Of a DNA stretch of 64,000 nucleotides, positions 56,355 to 64,000 are shown one piece after another. The DNA is from an uncultured Holophaga sp. (GTDB taxonomy: Bacteria; Acidobacteriota; Holophagae; Holophagales; Holophagaceae), in contig NZ_OY781925.1 of assembly GCF_963677305.1 (NCBI RefSeq), forward strand, positions 805,501 through 869,500. The letters are read 5' to 3'. A program made the translations under genes and the position numbers. Under the pieces are notes generated by a model that saw nothing but the letters and a program-made list of their open reading frames with translations, ran no database searches and was not told the DNA's origin. Numbering within the stretch: position 1 is the first letter of the stretch; each line of letters opens with the position of its first letter.

Positions 56355-56804
56355 CTACTCGGCAGCCAGAGCCGTGACTTCGAGGTTCAGCTTGGCGTGG
56401 ACCCCGGAGTAGAGGCGGATATCCACCTCGAAGGTCCCGACGCCCTTGACGTGGGGCAGGGAGATGGCCTGCTTCTCCACCTCGAAGCCCTTGGCCTTGA
56501 GGAGCTCGGCCACATCAGCGTTGGTGACGGAGCCGAAGAGCTGGCCGTGCTCGCCGGCCTTCTTGGCGGTGGCGAGGGCAACGGCCTCCAGGCGGGTCTT
56601 GAGCTCCTGGGCGTCGGCCATCTCCTTCGCACGGATCTTCTGGGCGCGCTCCTTCTCCAGCTCGATCTGGCGCTTGTTGCCGGCGGTCACGGGGAGGGCC
56701 TTCTTGCGGGGCAGCAGGAAGTTGCGGGCATAGCCGTCCTTGACGTTGACGACGTCGCCGCGGACGCCCAGGTGGGTGACGTTCTCGATGAGCAGTACTT
56801 CCAT
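56355..56804 (-). CDS. rplI: 50S ribosomal protein L9 (bL9)
   Basis: Elongated large-subunit protein with two RNA-binding ends joined by a helix. The 149 residues begin MEVLLIENVTHLGVRGDVVNVKDGYARNFLLPRKKA, with the connecting helix and C-terminal domain ending KLNLEVTAL. AGGAG precedes the ATG. The usual partners rpsF and rpsR are not adjacent, so the gene stands alone here. Confidence 0.96.
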   Translation of the reverse strand: MEVLLIENVTHLGVRGDVVNVKDGYARNFLLPRKKALPVTAGNKRQIELEKERAQKIRAKEMADAQELKTRLEAVALATAKKAGEHGQLFGSVTNADVAELLKAKGFEVEKQAISLPHVKGVGTFEVDIRLYSGVHAKLNLEVTALAAE

Positions 56805-56995
56805 GGGAATGACTCCTTTGGCATCCGGTCAGCGCTGTTGCGTTGTCCCCTCGCAGGTTAGGTCAGGCATCTGTCCAGACCAGGGCGCCCCTTTCGGGCC
56901 CCGTTCCCCTCAGTGGGTTCAGACCGAATTTTTACGGATGACCAGCTTACCCGAATATCAGGGGAAACCCAAGGATGGAAAAACGCAGGAGCGCA

Positions 56996-57772
56996 TCAGG
57001 GGTGCTCGATCAACCACTGCTTGGCGGCGGAGAGATCCATCCACACAGCCCGGCGGACATCCTGGGTGTACTGGCGCAGCACATAGGCGGGATGGAAGGT
57101 GGGCATCACCGGGATGTCACCGTAGCGCTGCCACTGTCCACGGATCCTCGTGATGCCGGTGGTGAGGCCGAGGAGCTCCCTCAGGGGCGTGGCGCCCAGG
57201 GTGACAATGACCCCGGGATTGATGAGCTCGATCTGACGCTTCAGATAGCCCAGGCAGGTCTGCGCTTCCTGGGGGGTGGGGGTCCGATTGTCTGGGGGCC
57301 GGCACTTCACCACGTTGGCGATGTAGACTTCCTCGCGCCTGAGGCCGATGGCGGAGATCATCTTGTCGAGGAGCTCGCCTGCGCGGCCCACGAAGGGGCG
57401 CCCCTGGAGGTCTTCGTCCCGGCCCGGTCCCTCTCCGATGAACATCATCCTCGCTCCGGGATCCCCCTCGCCGAAGACGAAGCGCAGACGCCCGGCACCC
57501 AGCGGGCAGGCAAGGCATCCCCGGATCCGGGTCTCGAGCTCCTGGAGGGAGGCTGCCGAGGTGACGAGGCTCTCAGGAGGGCACCCCACGGGGTCGCTGG
57601 GTCTCTGGAAAACGGGTGGTGCAGGGGAGGGCGGAGGGGCGAGGGGTCTGGCAGGGGCGGTCTGGCGGGCTGGAGGCTGAGGGGCGGGGGCGAGGGCCTG
57701 GGGCGGCGGGACCAGACCCATCAGGCCCAGGTCGTCCAGCGTCTCGCGCCATGCCTTCAGTGTGTTCGCCAT
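56996..57772 (-). CDS. Uracil-DNA glycosylase, family 4 (Fe-S)
   Basis: Removes uracil from DNA. The catalytic domain has the family-4 motifs GEGPGRDEDLQGRPFVG, the Cys ligands in GCLACPLG and ANVVKCRPP and TCLGYL for the [4Fe-4S] cluster, and MPTFHPAYVLRQ near the end. The N-terminal ~70 residues are Pro/Ala rich and probably disordered. I take the ATG at 57772 (MANTLKAW); the frame extends to 57880 but with no ribosome binding site. Length 258 residues. It starts about 128 bp from the divergent ECF sigma gene. Confidence 0.9.
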   Translation of the reverse strand: MANTLKAWRETLDDLGLMGLVPPPQALAPAPQPPARQTAPARPLAPPPSPAPPVFQRPSDPVGCPPESLVTSAASLQELETRIRGCLACPLGAGRLRFVFGEGDPGARMMFIGEGPGRDEDLQGRPFVGRAGELLDKMISAIGLRREEVYIANVVKCRPPDNRTPTPQEAQTCLGYLKRQIELINPGVIVTLGATPLRELLGLTTGITRIRGQWQRYGDIPVMPTFHPAYVLRQYTQDVRRAVWMDLSAAKQWLIEHP

Positions 57773-57899
57773 GCTCCCCATCTTAGCCGCACCGACCCCT
57801 ACGCGGGTTCCACCGCGAACTTGCCCGTGGGGCGTAAAATGAAGCCTGATAACCCGGAACCTTGGGTCCGGATCGCGCATTCCTCGTCCGGAGCCATGA

Positions 57900-58418
57900 A
57901 TGTCAGCCCCACTTGAAAACGCGACACCCTTCGGGGCTGTCGAAGACTTCCACCAGGCCTTCGCCGACCTCTACCCGAGGCTGGTGGCCTATGCCCGGCG
58001 CTACGGTGCCACCTTTCCCGAAGACATCGCCCAAGAGGCCTTTGTCATCCTCATCCAGCGTGAAGAACCTGTCGAACACCCTGCGGCCTTCCTCTACGGG
58101 ACGGTCCGTACCCTGGCCCTCACGGAGCGTCGCCCCATGAAGAACCAGAACCTCAGCCTGGAGTCCGTGGTCGAGCCCGGCAGGGGGCCCGAGGCGGACG
58201 ATCTTCTGCTGAACCGGGAGGTCCGGGAGCGGATGAAGCTGCTCTCCCCCACCTTCCGGGAGGCCCTTTGGCTCTTCGTGGTGGAAGGCCTCTCCATCCG
58301 TGAGATCGGCGGGATCCTCGAGATCCCCGAGGCCACCGTCAAGACCCGGATACACCGCGCCAAGGCCCAGCTCCGCGAACAACTCAATCATTCTGGAGGT
58401 GCTCATGTCATGGCATGA
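57900..58418 (+). CDS. ECF-type RNA polymerase sigma factor
   Basis: A 172-residue sigma factor with region 2 (FADLYPRLVAYARRYGATFPEDIAQEAFVILIQ) and region 4 (LSPTFREALWLFVVEGLSIREIGGILEIPEATVKTRIHRAKAQL) and no region 1 or 3, as in extracytoplasmic-function factors. GGAG is 6 nt before the ATG. It overlaps by 14 bp a gene for a one-TM protein that may hold it at the membrane. Its target promoters are unknown; the adjacent secreted FecR-type gene is a candidate target. Confidence 0.9.
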   Translation: MSAPLENATPFGAVEDFHQAFADLYPRLVAYARRYGATFPEDIAQEAFVILIQREEPVEHPAAFLYGTVRTLALTERRPMKNQNLSLESVVEPGRGPEADDLLLNREVRERMKLLSPTFREALWLFVVEGLSIREIGGILEIPEATVKTRIHRAKAQLREQLNHSGGAHVMA

Positions 58419-58944
58419 CATCGCTTGCGACGAAAACACCGAGGACCGGGAGCTCCGCGCCGAGCTTTCGGGCCTGCTGGGTCTGGAACCCGGGGTGCCG
58501 GTCCGTCCGCAGGCGGCGGTCACAGCTGACAGCTCCCGCATGGCCGACGAGCTCCTGCGCGAGGCCCAGCGGCGTCGCCGTGCCGTGGTGCCCCTTGTCC
58601 GGAAGCGCACTTGGCCGATCTTCCTTGCGGCTGGTCTTCCCTTCGCCCTTGCCCTTGCCGGGGTCGGGACCTGGGGGGTGGTGCAGAAGCACAGGGCCGA
58701 CTCCCTGGCCGCCGCGATCCGGTTGAAGGACGCCCAGGTCGAGCAGATGGCCAAGGCCTCCGCCGAGGCCGCTGCGCAGGCTGCCATGCAGTTGGAGGCT
58801 GCCCGGGCGGTTCAGCCCGGGGTGGTCCGCGTCCGCGATGGAGCCGGGAGTGCCGCCCGGCCCCAGGAGCTGATCCTTCCCCTCACCCGGACCCCGGCCC
58901 GGGCGCCCCTGGAGACCCAGACGGTCTCCAACCCCGCCCGCTGA
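58405..58944 (+). CDS. Single-pass membrane protein, putative anti-sigma partner
   Basis: A 179-residue protein with a cytosolic N-terminal part of about 68 residues, one TM helix at about 69-93 (TWPIFLAAGLPFALALAGVGTWGVV), then an Ala-rich helix and Pro/Arg-rich end. The N-terminal region lacks the HxxxCxxC zinc motif of ZAS anti-sigma factors, so the anti-sigma assignment rests on context only: it starts inside the sigma gene (14-bp overlap). An 11-bp hairpin follows its stop. Confidence 0.65.
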   Translation: MSWHDIACDENTEDRELRAELSGLLGLEPGVPVRPQAAVTADSSRMADELLREAQRRRRAVVPLVRKRTWPIFLAAGLPFALALAGVGTWGVVQKHRADSLAAAIRLKDAQVEQMAKASAEAAAQAAMQLEAARAVQPGVVRVRDGAGSAARPQELILPLTRTPARAPLETQTVSNPAR

Positions 58945-58959
58945 GTCTGGCACCTGTCT

Positions 58960-58990
58960 GCGCCCCCCGGAGATGGATCCCGGGGGGCGC
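58960..58990 (+). terminator. Strong hairpin without U-tract after the sigma operon
   Basis: GCGCCCCCCGG and CCGGGGGGCGC form a perfect 11-bp stem with a 9-nt loop. No U-tract follows, so it may stabilise or partly terminate the transcript. Confidence 0.5.
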
Positions 58991-59065
58991 ACCTCGTCCG
59001 GGGTGAGGCTCTGCCCTACCCATTGTCCGGACACGCTCATAGGATAGGGAGCAGAGGTTCCCCCC

Positions 59066-59350
59066 ATGTCCAACGGTCTCCTGGTCCTGACGCTGCTCCT
59101 GGCCGCCATCGCCGCAGTCCTCGCCGGCATGGGGGTCTTCAGCAACAGCCGCCCGCCCGACAATCGGATCGGGCAGGTGCTGGACGATCTCGACGAGCTC
59201 AAGGGCGTGCTCAACACCCTCCAGAAGTCCCTGATGCAGCTGGAGCGCAAGATGGAAAAGGACCAGCGCGACTCCCGGATCGAGGTCAAGGATCTGATGG
59301 ACAGGGCCGTCGACCGTCTTGACAAGAAGATCCAGGAGCTGGGGGGGTAA
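59066..59350 (+). CDS. Small membrane-anchored coiled-coil protein
   Basis: A 94-residue protein with an N-terminal TM helix at about 4-25 (GLLVLTLLLAAIAAVLAGMGVF) and a charged coiled coil at about 33-92 with heptad leucines (IGQVLDDLDELKGVLNTLQKSLMQL, then VKDLMDRAVDRLDKKIQEL). No family is recognised. It lies between the sigma cluster and the FecR-like gene, about 66 bp before the latter. It may be an envelope accessory protein. Confidence 0.7.
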   Translation: MSNGLLVLTLLLAAIAAVLAGMGVFSNSRPPDNRIGQVLDDLDELKGVLNTLQKSLMQLERKMEKDQRDSRIEVKDLMDRAVDRLDKKIQELGG

Positions 59351-59416
59351 ACCCTGGCCCGCTTCTGGCATTCCGTACTGTAGACCCTGGATTCCCCGGG
59401 GGAAAAGGAGGCTCCG

Positions 59417-61249
59417 ATGAGTGCCTTTGATCGCAGATTCCTCCCCTTGGCCCTCCTGCTGCCGACCATCGCCCTGGTGGGTTCGCCCGCGGCGGCCCAG
59501 ACGGATCAGGATGCCGATGACTACGCGGGTGAGGCCGCCGACCGCTACGCAGAGGTGCGCGTCCTGGAAGGGGAGGCTACGGTCCTGAAGGGGGATGTCA
59601 CGGACGCCCTGACCCGCAGCACACCCATTGGCGAGGGTGATGTGGTGGAGAGCCATGGGCGTGGCATTCTGCAGCTTGGTGATGGCAGCAGGGTGGCCTT
59701 CGGGGAGGGGACCCGTTTCACCGTGGCCACCCTGTTCGCCGATCGGGACGGGGATCGCCAGGTCCTGCTGAAGCTCGAATCCGGCAGGCTCAGGATCCAG
59801 GTGGCCGGGGATCCCGACACCCGCTTCCGGGTGGACTCCCCCTTGGGTGGGGCCAGCTTCGGGGCCAAGGCTGATGTCTCCTTTGAAGTCGGAGCCCGTG
59901 GCCTGGAGGTCAGGGTCTTCTCCGGCCGGGCGACGGCGGGGGTGCGGGATGACCGGGAGGGGCTCTATGCCGGGGAGGTCATCACCCTTTCGGGGGAGCG
60001 TCTCTCCAGGGTCCGCGACTTCGACACCTACGATCTCAATGCCTTTGAGAGTTGGAGCGGCCCTCGTCTGGCCTGGAGGCAGGGGGCCGATCTGGACAAG
60101 GTCCCCCGGGAGATCCGCCCCTTCGCCGACGAACTGGAGGGGCAGGGGAACTGGGTCTATGTGGGGTCCGTCGGCGCCTACTGCTGGCAACCCCGTGGCG
60201 TGTCCCCGGACTGGCGCCCCTACTGGCGGGGCCACTGGGCCAGCTATCCGGGCGGCATGACCTGGGTCAGCGCCGAACCCTGGGGCTTTGTCACCCACCA
60301 CTACGGGCGCTGGGGCTGGACTGCCGCGCTGGGCTGGTACTGGATCCCCGGGATCCAGTACGCCCCGGCCTGGGTGGCCTGGCAGGATGCCGATGACAGC
60401 TTCGGATGGGCCCCCCTGGGCTACTACGATGAACCCTGCACCTGGGGCTATGGGGCCTGGGGAGGCGGGTACTGCTGGAATGTGGTGAGCCTCAACTTCC
60501 TCTGGTACCCGCACATCGACCGCCACATCAATCCCGGTTGGCGGCAGCTGCCGGCCTTCGGGCCACGGCCTCACCGCCCCGGCCCCACGCCCTGGCGCCG
60601 CAGCCCTGTGATGGTCAGGCCCAATGAATTCCGGGATCCTGCCCTCTTCCGCAGGGTCGTCAGCCAGCCTGAGCTCCGCCGGGACCGGCTCCGGGATTAC
60701 GCCCGGAGCTCCGAGCAGGCGACCGGGCGCACCGTCCGCCGCTTTGCGACCCCTTCCCGGGTGGAACAGCCTGCCGACAGGCCCCAGGGCTTTGCCGACC
60801 GCGAGCGGCAGTTCCGGCGGGTGGAGAGTCCTGACCGAAGGGGAGCCGAAGGCGTCAGGCCGAACCGTGGAGGCACGCCCCAGCCCGAGCGGGGCGGCGT
60901 TGTGCAGCCCCAGCGTTCCCGGCCGGTGCAGGAACCCGACGCTACGCTCCCACCGCGCCGGACCAGGCCCCAGGAACCCATGACCCGGCCGCGGAACAGT
61001 TCCGATGGGCGCAGCGAGCAGCCCTCCAGTGCTCGCCCCGCCGCCGTGGAGAGATCCCAGGCTTCACCCGAGCGCGACCGTGTTGTGCGGGAGCGGTCCG
61101 ATGCGGCACCCGGTCAGAGCCGCGAGGTGCGGGAGACGCATGGGGAGACTCGCCCCAAGACCGATCAGGGCAAGGGGGCCAAGGCCTCCTTCTCCAGATC
61201 CGAGAAGCACTCCGGTGGGGACAAGGATGGCAGCCGGAAGAAGGACTGA
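59417..61249 (+). CDS. Secreted FecR-domain protein with Trp-rich repeats and basic tail
   Basis: The 610 residues start with a signal peptide (about 1-27, SPAAA-QTDQ). A FecR-like domain covers about 46-200 (VLEGEATVLKGDVTDAL through VFSGRATAGVRDDREGLYAGEVITL). A Trp/Tyr/Gly-rich DUF6600-type segment of about 235-370 follows (WRPYWRGHWASYPGGMTWVSAEPWGF, YAPAWVAWQDADDSFGWAPLGYYDEP). The remaining ~230 residues are a disordered Arg/Pro/Glu/Ser-rich tail. AAGGAGG precedes the ATG. FecR-like proteins sense or transduce envelope signals, and the ECF sigma cluster upstream suggests a link. Confidence 0.82.
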   Translation: MSAFDRRFLPLALLLPTIALVGSPAAAQTDQDADDYAGEAADRYAEVRVLEGEATVLKGDVTDALTRSTPIGEGDVVESHGRGILQLGDGSRVAFGEGTRFTVATLFADRDGDRQVLLKLESGRLRIQVAGDPDTRFRVDSPLGGASFGAKADVSFEVGARGLEVRVFSGRATAGVRDDREGLYAGEVITLSGERLSRVRDFDTYDLNAFESWSGPRLAWRQGADLDKVPREIRPFADELEGQGNWVYVGSVGAYCWQPRGVSPDWRPYWRGHWASYPGGMTWVSAEPWGFVTHHYGRWGWTAALGWYWIPGIQYAPAWVAWQDADDSFGWAPLGYYDEPCTWGYGAWGGGYCWNVVSLNFLWYPHIDRHINPGWRQLPAFGPRPHRPGPTPWRRSPVMVRPNEFRDPALFRRVVSQPELRRDRLRDYARSSEQATGRTVRRFATPSRVEQPADRPQGFADRERQFRRVESPDRRGAEGVRPNRGGTPQPERGGVVQPQRSRPVQEPDATLPPRRTRPQEPMTRPRNSSDGRSEQPSSARPAAVERSQASPERDRVVRERSDAAPGQSREVRETHGETRPKTDQGKGAKASFSRSEKHSGGDKDGSRKKD

Positions 61250-61311
61250 AGGTTATCGTCGGCGGCATCCTGCCCGATAAGCCTCAGGTGGACCACAAGG
61301 AGGGCAATGCC

Positions 61312-61695
61312 ATGGACCAGGCCTTCAGCCAGCGCGAATTCACCCGGGTGCCATCCTGTCTGACGGTCCGGGTGACGGTGGATGGCACGGAGATCCCGAA
61401 TCGCGGTTCCCAGAACGTCAGCCTCAAGGGCATGCTGATCCACCTTGGGGCCCCTCTGCCCGTCGGGACACCCTGCCGCCTGACCATCCTGCTGGCGGAT
61501 GGCGAAATCGAGGTGGAGGTCGAGGCTCAGGTGGTCCACAACTACGAGGCCGGGACGGCCTTCCAGTTCACCAAGATCCTGGGAGTGGAGAGCTTCGAGC
61601 ACCTCAAGAACCTCGTCCTCTACAACGCCCAGGACACTGAACAGGTCGAGGAGGAGTTCCACTCCCACTGGGGTTTCAAGCGCCGCGACGAGTAG
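61312..61695 (+). CDS. PilZ-domain c-di-GMP-binding protein
   Basis: A 127-residue single-domain protein with the two PilZ c-di-GMP motifs intact: RxxxR at residues 8-12 (REFTR) and N/DxSxxG (NVSLKG). The core beta-barrel and C-terminal helix (FEHLKNLVLYNA) follow. I choose the ATG at 61312, which has AGGAGG 8 nt upstream, over an in-frame ATG at 61288. A degraded-cyclase EAL protein elsewhere in the window could modulate its ligand. Which process it controls is unknown. Confidence 0.88.
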   Translation: MDQAFSQREFTRVPSCLTVRVTVDGTEIPNRGSQNVSLKGMLIHLGAPLPVGTPCRLTILLADGEIEVEVEAQVVHNYEAGTAFQFTKILGVESFEHLKNLVLYNAQDTEQVEEEFHSHWGFKRRDE

Positions 61696-61728
61696 TGCTC
61701 TCCTCGCTCCTTCCGGCAGAATGGGCTC

Positions 61729-62382
61729 ATGAGACTCATCTTCGAACAGCTTCGGATCGGCGGGGATCGTAACTTCGCCTACCTCATCGGCGACCGGGAG
61801 GCCGGTAAGGGGGTCCTGGTGGATCCTGCCTTCGATCCCGGGATGGCGGTGGAGCGGGCAGCGGTGCAGGGACTGCACATCACCCATATCCTCAACACCC
61901 ATGGGCACGATGATCATGCCAATGGCAACCGTGAAGCCCATCGCCTGACCGGCGCAGAGGTGGCCGGTGGCCCGGGGCATCCAGGTCCTCTGGACCGGGT
62001 GCTGGGGGAGGGCGAGCGCATCCCGGTGGGGATCTTCACCCTGCGGGTCTCCACCGTCCCCGGTCACACCCCGGACCACTTGGCCTTCCTCCTGGAGGAG
62101 GCGGCCATCGGTTTGACGGGGGATCATCTCTTTGTCGGGAAGGTCGGTGGGACCCGGACTGAGGCGGAAGGGCGACAGGAGTGGGAGAGCCTGCGGAAAC
62201 TGCTCAGGGACTGGCCGGAGCACACCACCATCTGGCCGGGGCACGACTACGGTGCCAGGCCCTCCAGCACCCTGGCCCTGGAGCGGGACTTCAACCCCTT
62301 CCTCTGTGTTCCCGACGTGGAGGCCTTCCTGGCCCTGAAGGCCGCCTGGAGTGGCTTCAAGGTCCAGCATGGGCTGAAGTAG
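61729..62382 (+). CDS. Metallo-beta-lactamase-fold hydrolase, glyoxalase II-like
   Basis: The 217 residues show the MBL motif THGHDDH (residues 57-63) and further metal ligands in VPGHTPDH, LTGDHLF and WPGHDYG, as in hydroxyacylglutathione hydrolases and persulfide dioxygenase-like proteins. The exact substrate is unclear; there is no adjacent glutathione or rhodanese gene. Start ATG with only a weak upstream purine stretch. Its stop abuts the stop of the convergent cation-efflux gene with no spacing. Confidence 0.88.
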   Translation: MRLIFEQLRIGGDRNFAYLIGDREAGKGVLVDPAFDPGMAVERAAVQGLHITHILNTHGHDDHANGNREAHRLTGAEVAGGPGHPGPLDRVLGEGERIPVGIFTLRVSTVPGHTPDHLAFLLEEAAIGLTGDHLFVGKVGGTRTEAEGRQEWESLRKLLRDWPEHTTIWPGHDYGARPSSTLALERDFNPFLCVPDVEAFLALKAAWSGFKVQHGLK

Positions 62383-63282
62383 CTAACGGTGCCCCTCCCG
62401 GCAGGGGTGGAGGGGGCCGCCCCACTCCACCTGGAGGGTCGGGTGTCCGATGCGGAAGCGGTGGTGCAGCTCATGCCCCAGCTCGGCCAGGTCAGGGGCT
62501 GGAGCCCCTTCGGCCATGACGAGGTGGGCGCTGAGGGCGTTCTCGGTGGTGCTCATCGCCCAGATATGGAGGTCGTGGATCTGGTCGACCTCCGGCCAGG
62601 ACTCCAGGAAGCTCCGGACCTCCGGCAGCTCGATGGCGTGGGGGACCCCATCGAGGACAAGCACCATGGACTTCTTGAGGAGGTCCCAGGTGCCGAGCAG
62701 GATGACCAGGGAGATGACCAGGCTCAGCAGGGGATCGATCCAGTTCCGGCCTGTCCAGATCACCAGAAGGGCCCCGATGACCACCCCTACGGAGACGAGG
62801 GCATCCGTGGCCATGTGGAGGAAGGCCCCCCGGAGGTTCAGGTCGTGGTGACGATCCCGGAGGAAGAGCAGGGCTGTGGCTGTGTTGAGGACGATCCCGG
62901 CCACGGCCACCCAGATGACCGTGGTGGCGTGGATGGACGGAGGGGCGAAGAATCGGCGGATGGCTTCCCAGCAGATGCCCCCGATGGTGGCAGCCAGGAG
63001 CAGGCCATTGAAGAGGGCCGCCAGGATGGAGGACCGGCCCCACCCGTAGGTGAAGCGCCCGGAGGGCTGCCGTCTGGTCAGGGCCACGGCCAGCCAGGCC
63101 AGGGCCAGCCCCAGCACATCGCTGAGGTTGTGCCCCGCATCCGCGATGAGGGCCAGGGAGTGGGCATGGACCCCGAAGACCCACTCCACCAGGACAAAGG
63201 CCAAGTTGAGGCCGATGGCCAGGGTGAAGACCCGGGACGGACTGGCGGGCAGGGCATGCTCATGCCCGTGCTCGTGGCTCAA
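62383..63282 (-). CDS. Cation diffusion facilitator family transporter
   Basis: Metal:H+ antiporter exporting Zn2+ or a similar divalent cation across the inner membrane. The 299 residues have a His-rich N terminus (MSHEHGHEH), six TM helices, TM2 with the metal site HNLSD, TM5 HMATDALVS (HxxxD), and a C-terminal ferredoxin-like domain with IHDLHIW. The start is a TTG at 63282 that overlaps the stop of the glutamate-dehydrogenase-family gene (TTGA), so they are coupled; a longer frame to 63474 has no family support. Zn/Cd/Co specificity is not decidable. Confidence 0.9.
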   Translation of the reverse strand: MSHEHGHEHALPASPSRVFTLAIGLNLAFVLVEWVFGVHAHSLALIADAGHNLSDVLGLALAWLAVALTRRQPSGRFTYGWGRSSILAALFNGLLLAATIGGICWEAIRRFFAPPSIHATTVIWVAVAGIVLNTATALLFLRDRHHDLNLRGAFLHMATDALVSVGVVIGALLVIWTGRNWIDPLLSLVISLVILLGTWDLLKKSMVLVLDGVPHAIELPEVRSFLESWPEVDQIHDLHIWAMSTTENALSAHLVMAEGAPAPDLAELGHELHHRFRIGHPTLQVEWGGPLHPCREGHR

Positions 63283-64000
63283 GCGTAGAACCCCCGGCAC
63301 TGCAGGGCCTGGACCACCCGGTCGAGGGCCAGGATGTAGGCTCCGATCCTGGGCGTGGTCCGGTACTTGTCGGTGGTGGCGAAGACCGCCTGGAAGGCGT
63401 GTGTCATGTACTCCACCAGCTTCTCGTTGACCTCCCGCTCGCGCCAGTAGTAGCCGATGCGGTTCTGGACCCACTCGAAGTAGCTGACGGTCAGGCCCCC
63501 CACGCTGGCGAGGATGTCCGGCACCACCAGCACGCCATTGGAGAAGAGGATGGGGTCGGCATCGGGCGTGGTGGGGCCGTTGGCCCCCTCGACGATGATC
63601 TTGGCCTTCACCTTGATGGCGTTCTCTTCTGTGATCTGGTTGTCGGTCGCGGCGGGGACGAGGATGTCCACGGGCAGGTGGAGGAGCTCCCGGGGGTCCA
63701 TGGGCTCCGCACTCTTGAAGCCGGTGGGCGTTCGGGTCTCGGCGGTGTGCTTGAGGAGGGCGTGGATATCGATGCCCCGGTCATTGCGGATGGCCCCGTG
63801 GGCATCCGAGACCGCAATGACCCGCGCCCCGGCTTCATGGAGCAGGCGGGCGCTCTGGGCCCCCACATGACCGAAGCCCTGAACGGCCACCGTGGCCCCG
63901 GCCAGGGGCTTCCCGAGGCGCTGCATGGCTTCCCGGGCGCTGATGAGCACCCCCCGGCCCGTGGCTTCCGCACGCCCCAGGCTGCCACCCATGCCGATGG
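63279..64000 (-). CDS. Glu/Leu/Phe/Val dehydrogenase family (glutamate dehydrogenase), 5' part missing
   Basis: The window ends inside the gene; only the C-terminal ~239 residues are seen. These have the ATGRGV motif at the start of the NAD(P)-binding domain, QGFGHVGAQSARLLHEAG (a GxGxxG fold), DILVPAATDNQIT, KIIVEGANGPTTPDAD and the SYFEWVQNR end region, as in glutamate dehydrogenases. The substrate-binding Lys domain lies outside the window, so Glu versus Leu/Phe specificity is uncertain. The stop overlaps the cation-efflux start by 4 bp. Confidence 0.9.
   Translation of the reverse strand, partial: IGMGGSLGRAEATGRGVLISAREAMQRLGKPLAGATVAVQGFGHVGAQSARLLHEAGARVIAVSDAHGAIRNDRGIDIHALLKHTAETRTPTGFKSAEPMDPRELLHLPVDILVPAATDNQITEENAIKVKAKIIVEGANGPTTPDADPILFSNGVLVVPDILASVGGLTVSYFEWVQNRIGYYWREREVNEKLVEYMTHAFQAVFATTDKYRTTPRIGAYILALDRVVQALQCRGFYA

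Overview
The window reads as chromosomal core genome of a high-GC Gram-negative bacterium. It has an outer-membrane machinery (BamA, Skp, an ADP-heptose pathway enzyme), c-di-GMP proteins and almost uninterrupted housekeeping genes. Gene content, strong G/C third-position bias and frequent Shine-Dalgarno-led GTG/TTG starts fit Acidobacteriota, most likely the Holophagae (Geothrix/Holophaga-like). That placement is inferred from family resemblance, not from a search. No insertion sequence, integrase, phage gene, CRISPR array or rRNA gene was seen.

Layout. 1-14.3 kb: mixed housekeeping genes: a 5'-truncated HEAT-like protein, pruA, an AraC regulator coupled to mutL, MscS channel with rsmI, a HAD phosphatase divergent from a GGDEF/EAL protein whose GGDEF motif is degenerate, purM, folE, a TPR membrane protein coupled to an hldC-type nucleotidyltransferase, and an FmdB-like zinc ribbon. 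14.3-32.2 kb: one continuous ribosomal superoperon on the plus strand, rpsL-rpsG-fusA, then S10-spc-alpha (rpsJ to rplQ) with secY, adk, infA, rpmJ and rpoA. Good sigma70-type promoters precede rpsL and rpsJ and a GCAA-tetraloop hairpin follows rplQ. tuf is absent between fusA and rpsJ. Three gaps inside the superoperon carry perfect or near-perfect inverted repeats.

32.2-47.5 kb: purA (minus) divergent from clpC, then bamA and skp (envelope biogenesis). dut is coupled to a thiolase-fold protein that has lost every catalytic residue. Opposite lies a cassette of a DUF4097-like exported protein and two M16-peptidase-like proteins without the HxxEH zinc motif. purC follows behind a TPR/HTH protein, then a metallo-beta-lactamase-fold enzyme.

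47.5-53.6 kb: the F1 part and both peripheral stalk genes of ATP synthase on the minus strand (b'-b-delta-alpha-gamma-beta-epsilon). The a and c subunit genes are not here. 53.9-57.8 kb: tRNA-Val and tRNA-Asp, der with a long basic tail, hup, rplI and a family-4 uracil-DNA glycosylase. 57.9-61.2 kb: an ECF sigma factor overlapping a one-TM protein, a small membrane coiled-coil protein and a large secreted FecR/Trp-rich protein, probably an envelope-response locus. 61.3-64 kb: PilZ protein, MBL-fold hydrolase, cation-efflux transporter coupled to a glutamate-dehydrogenase-family gene cut by the window end.

Genes are tightly packed: many ATGA/TTGA/GTGA couplings, and five tail-to-tail gene pairs that abut or overlap at their stop codons.
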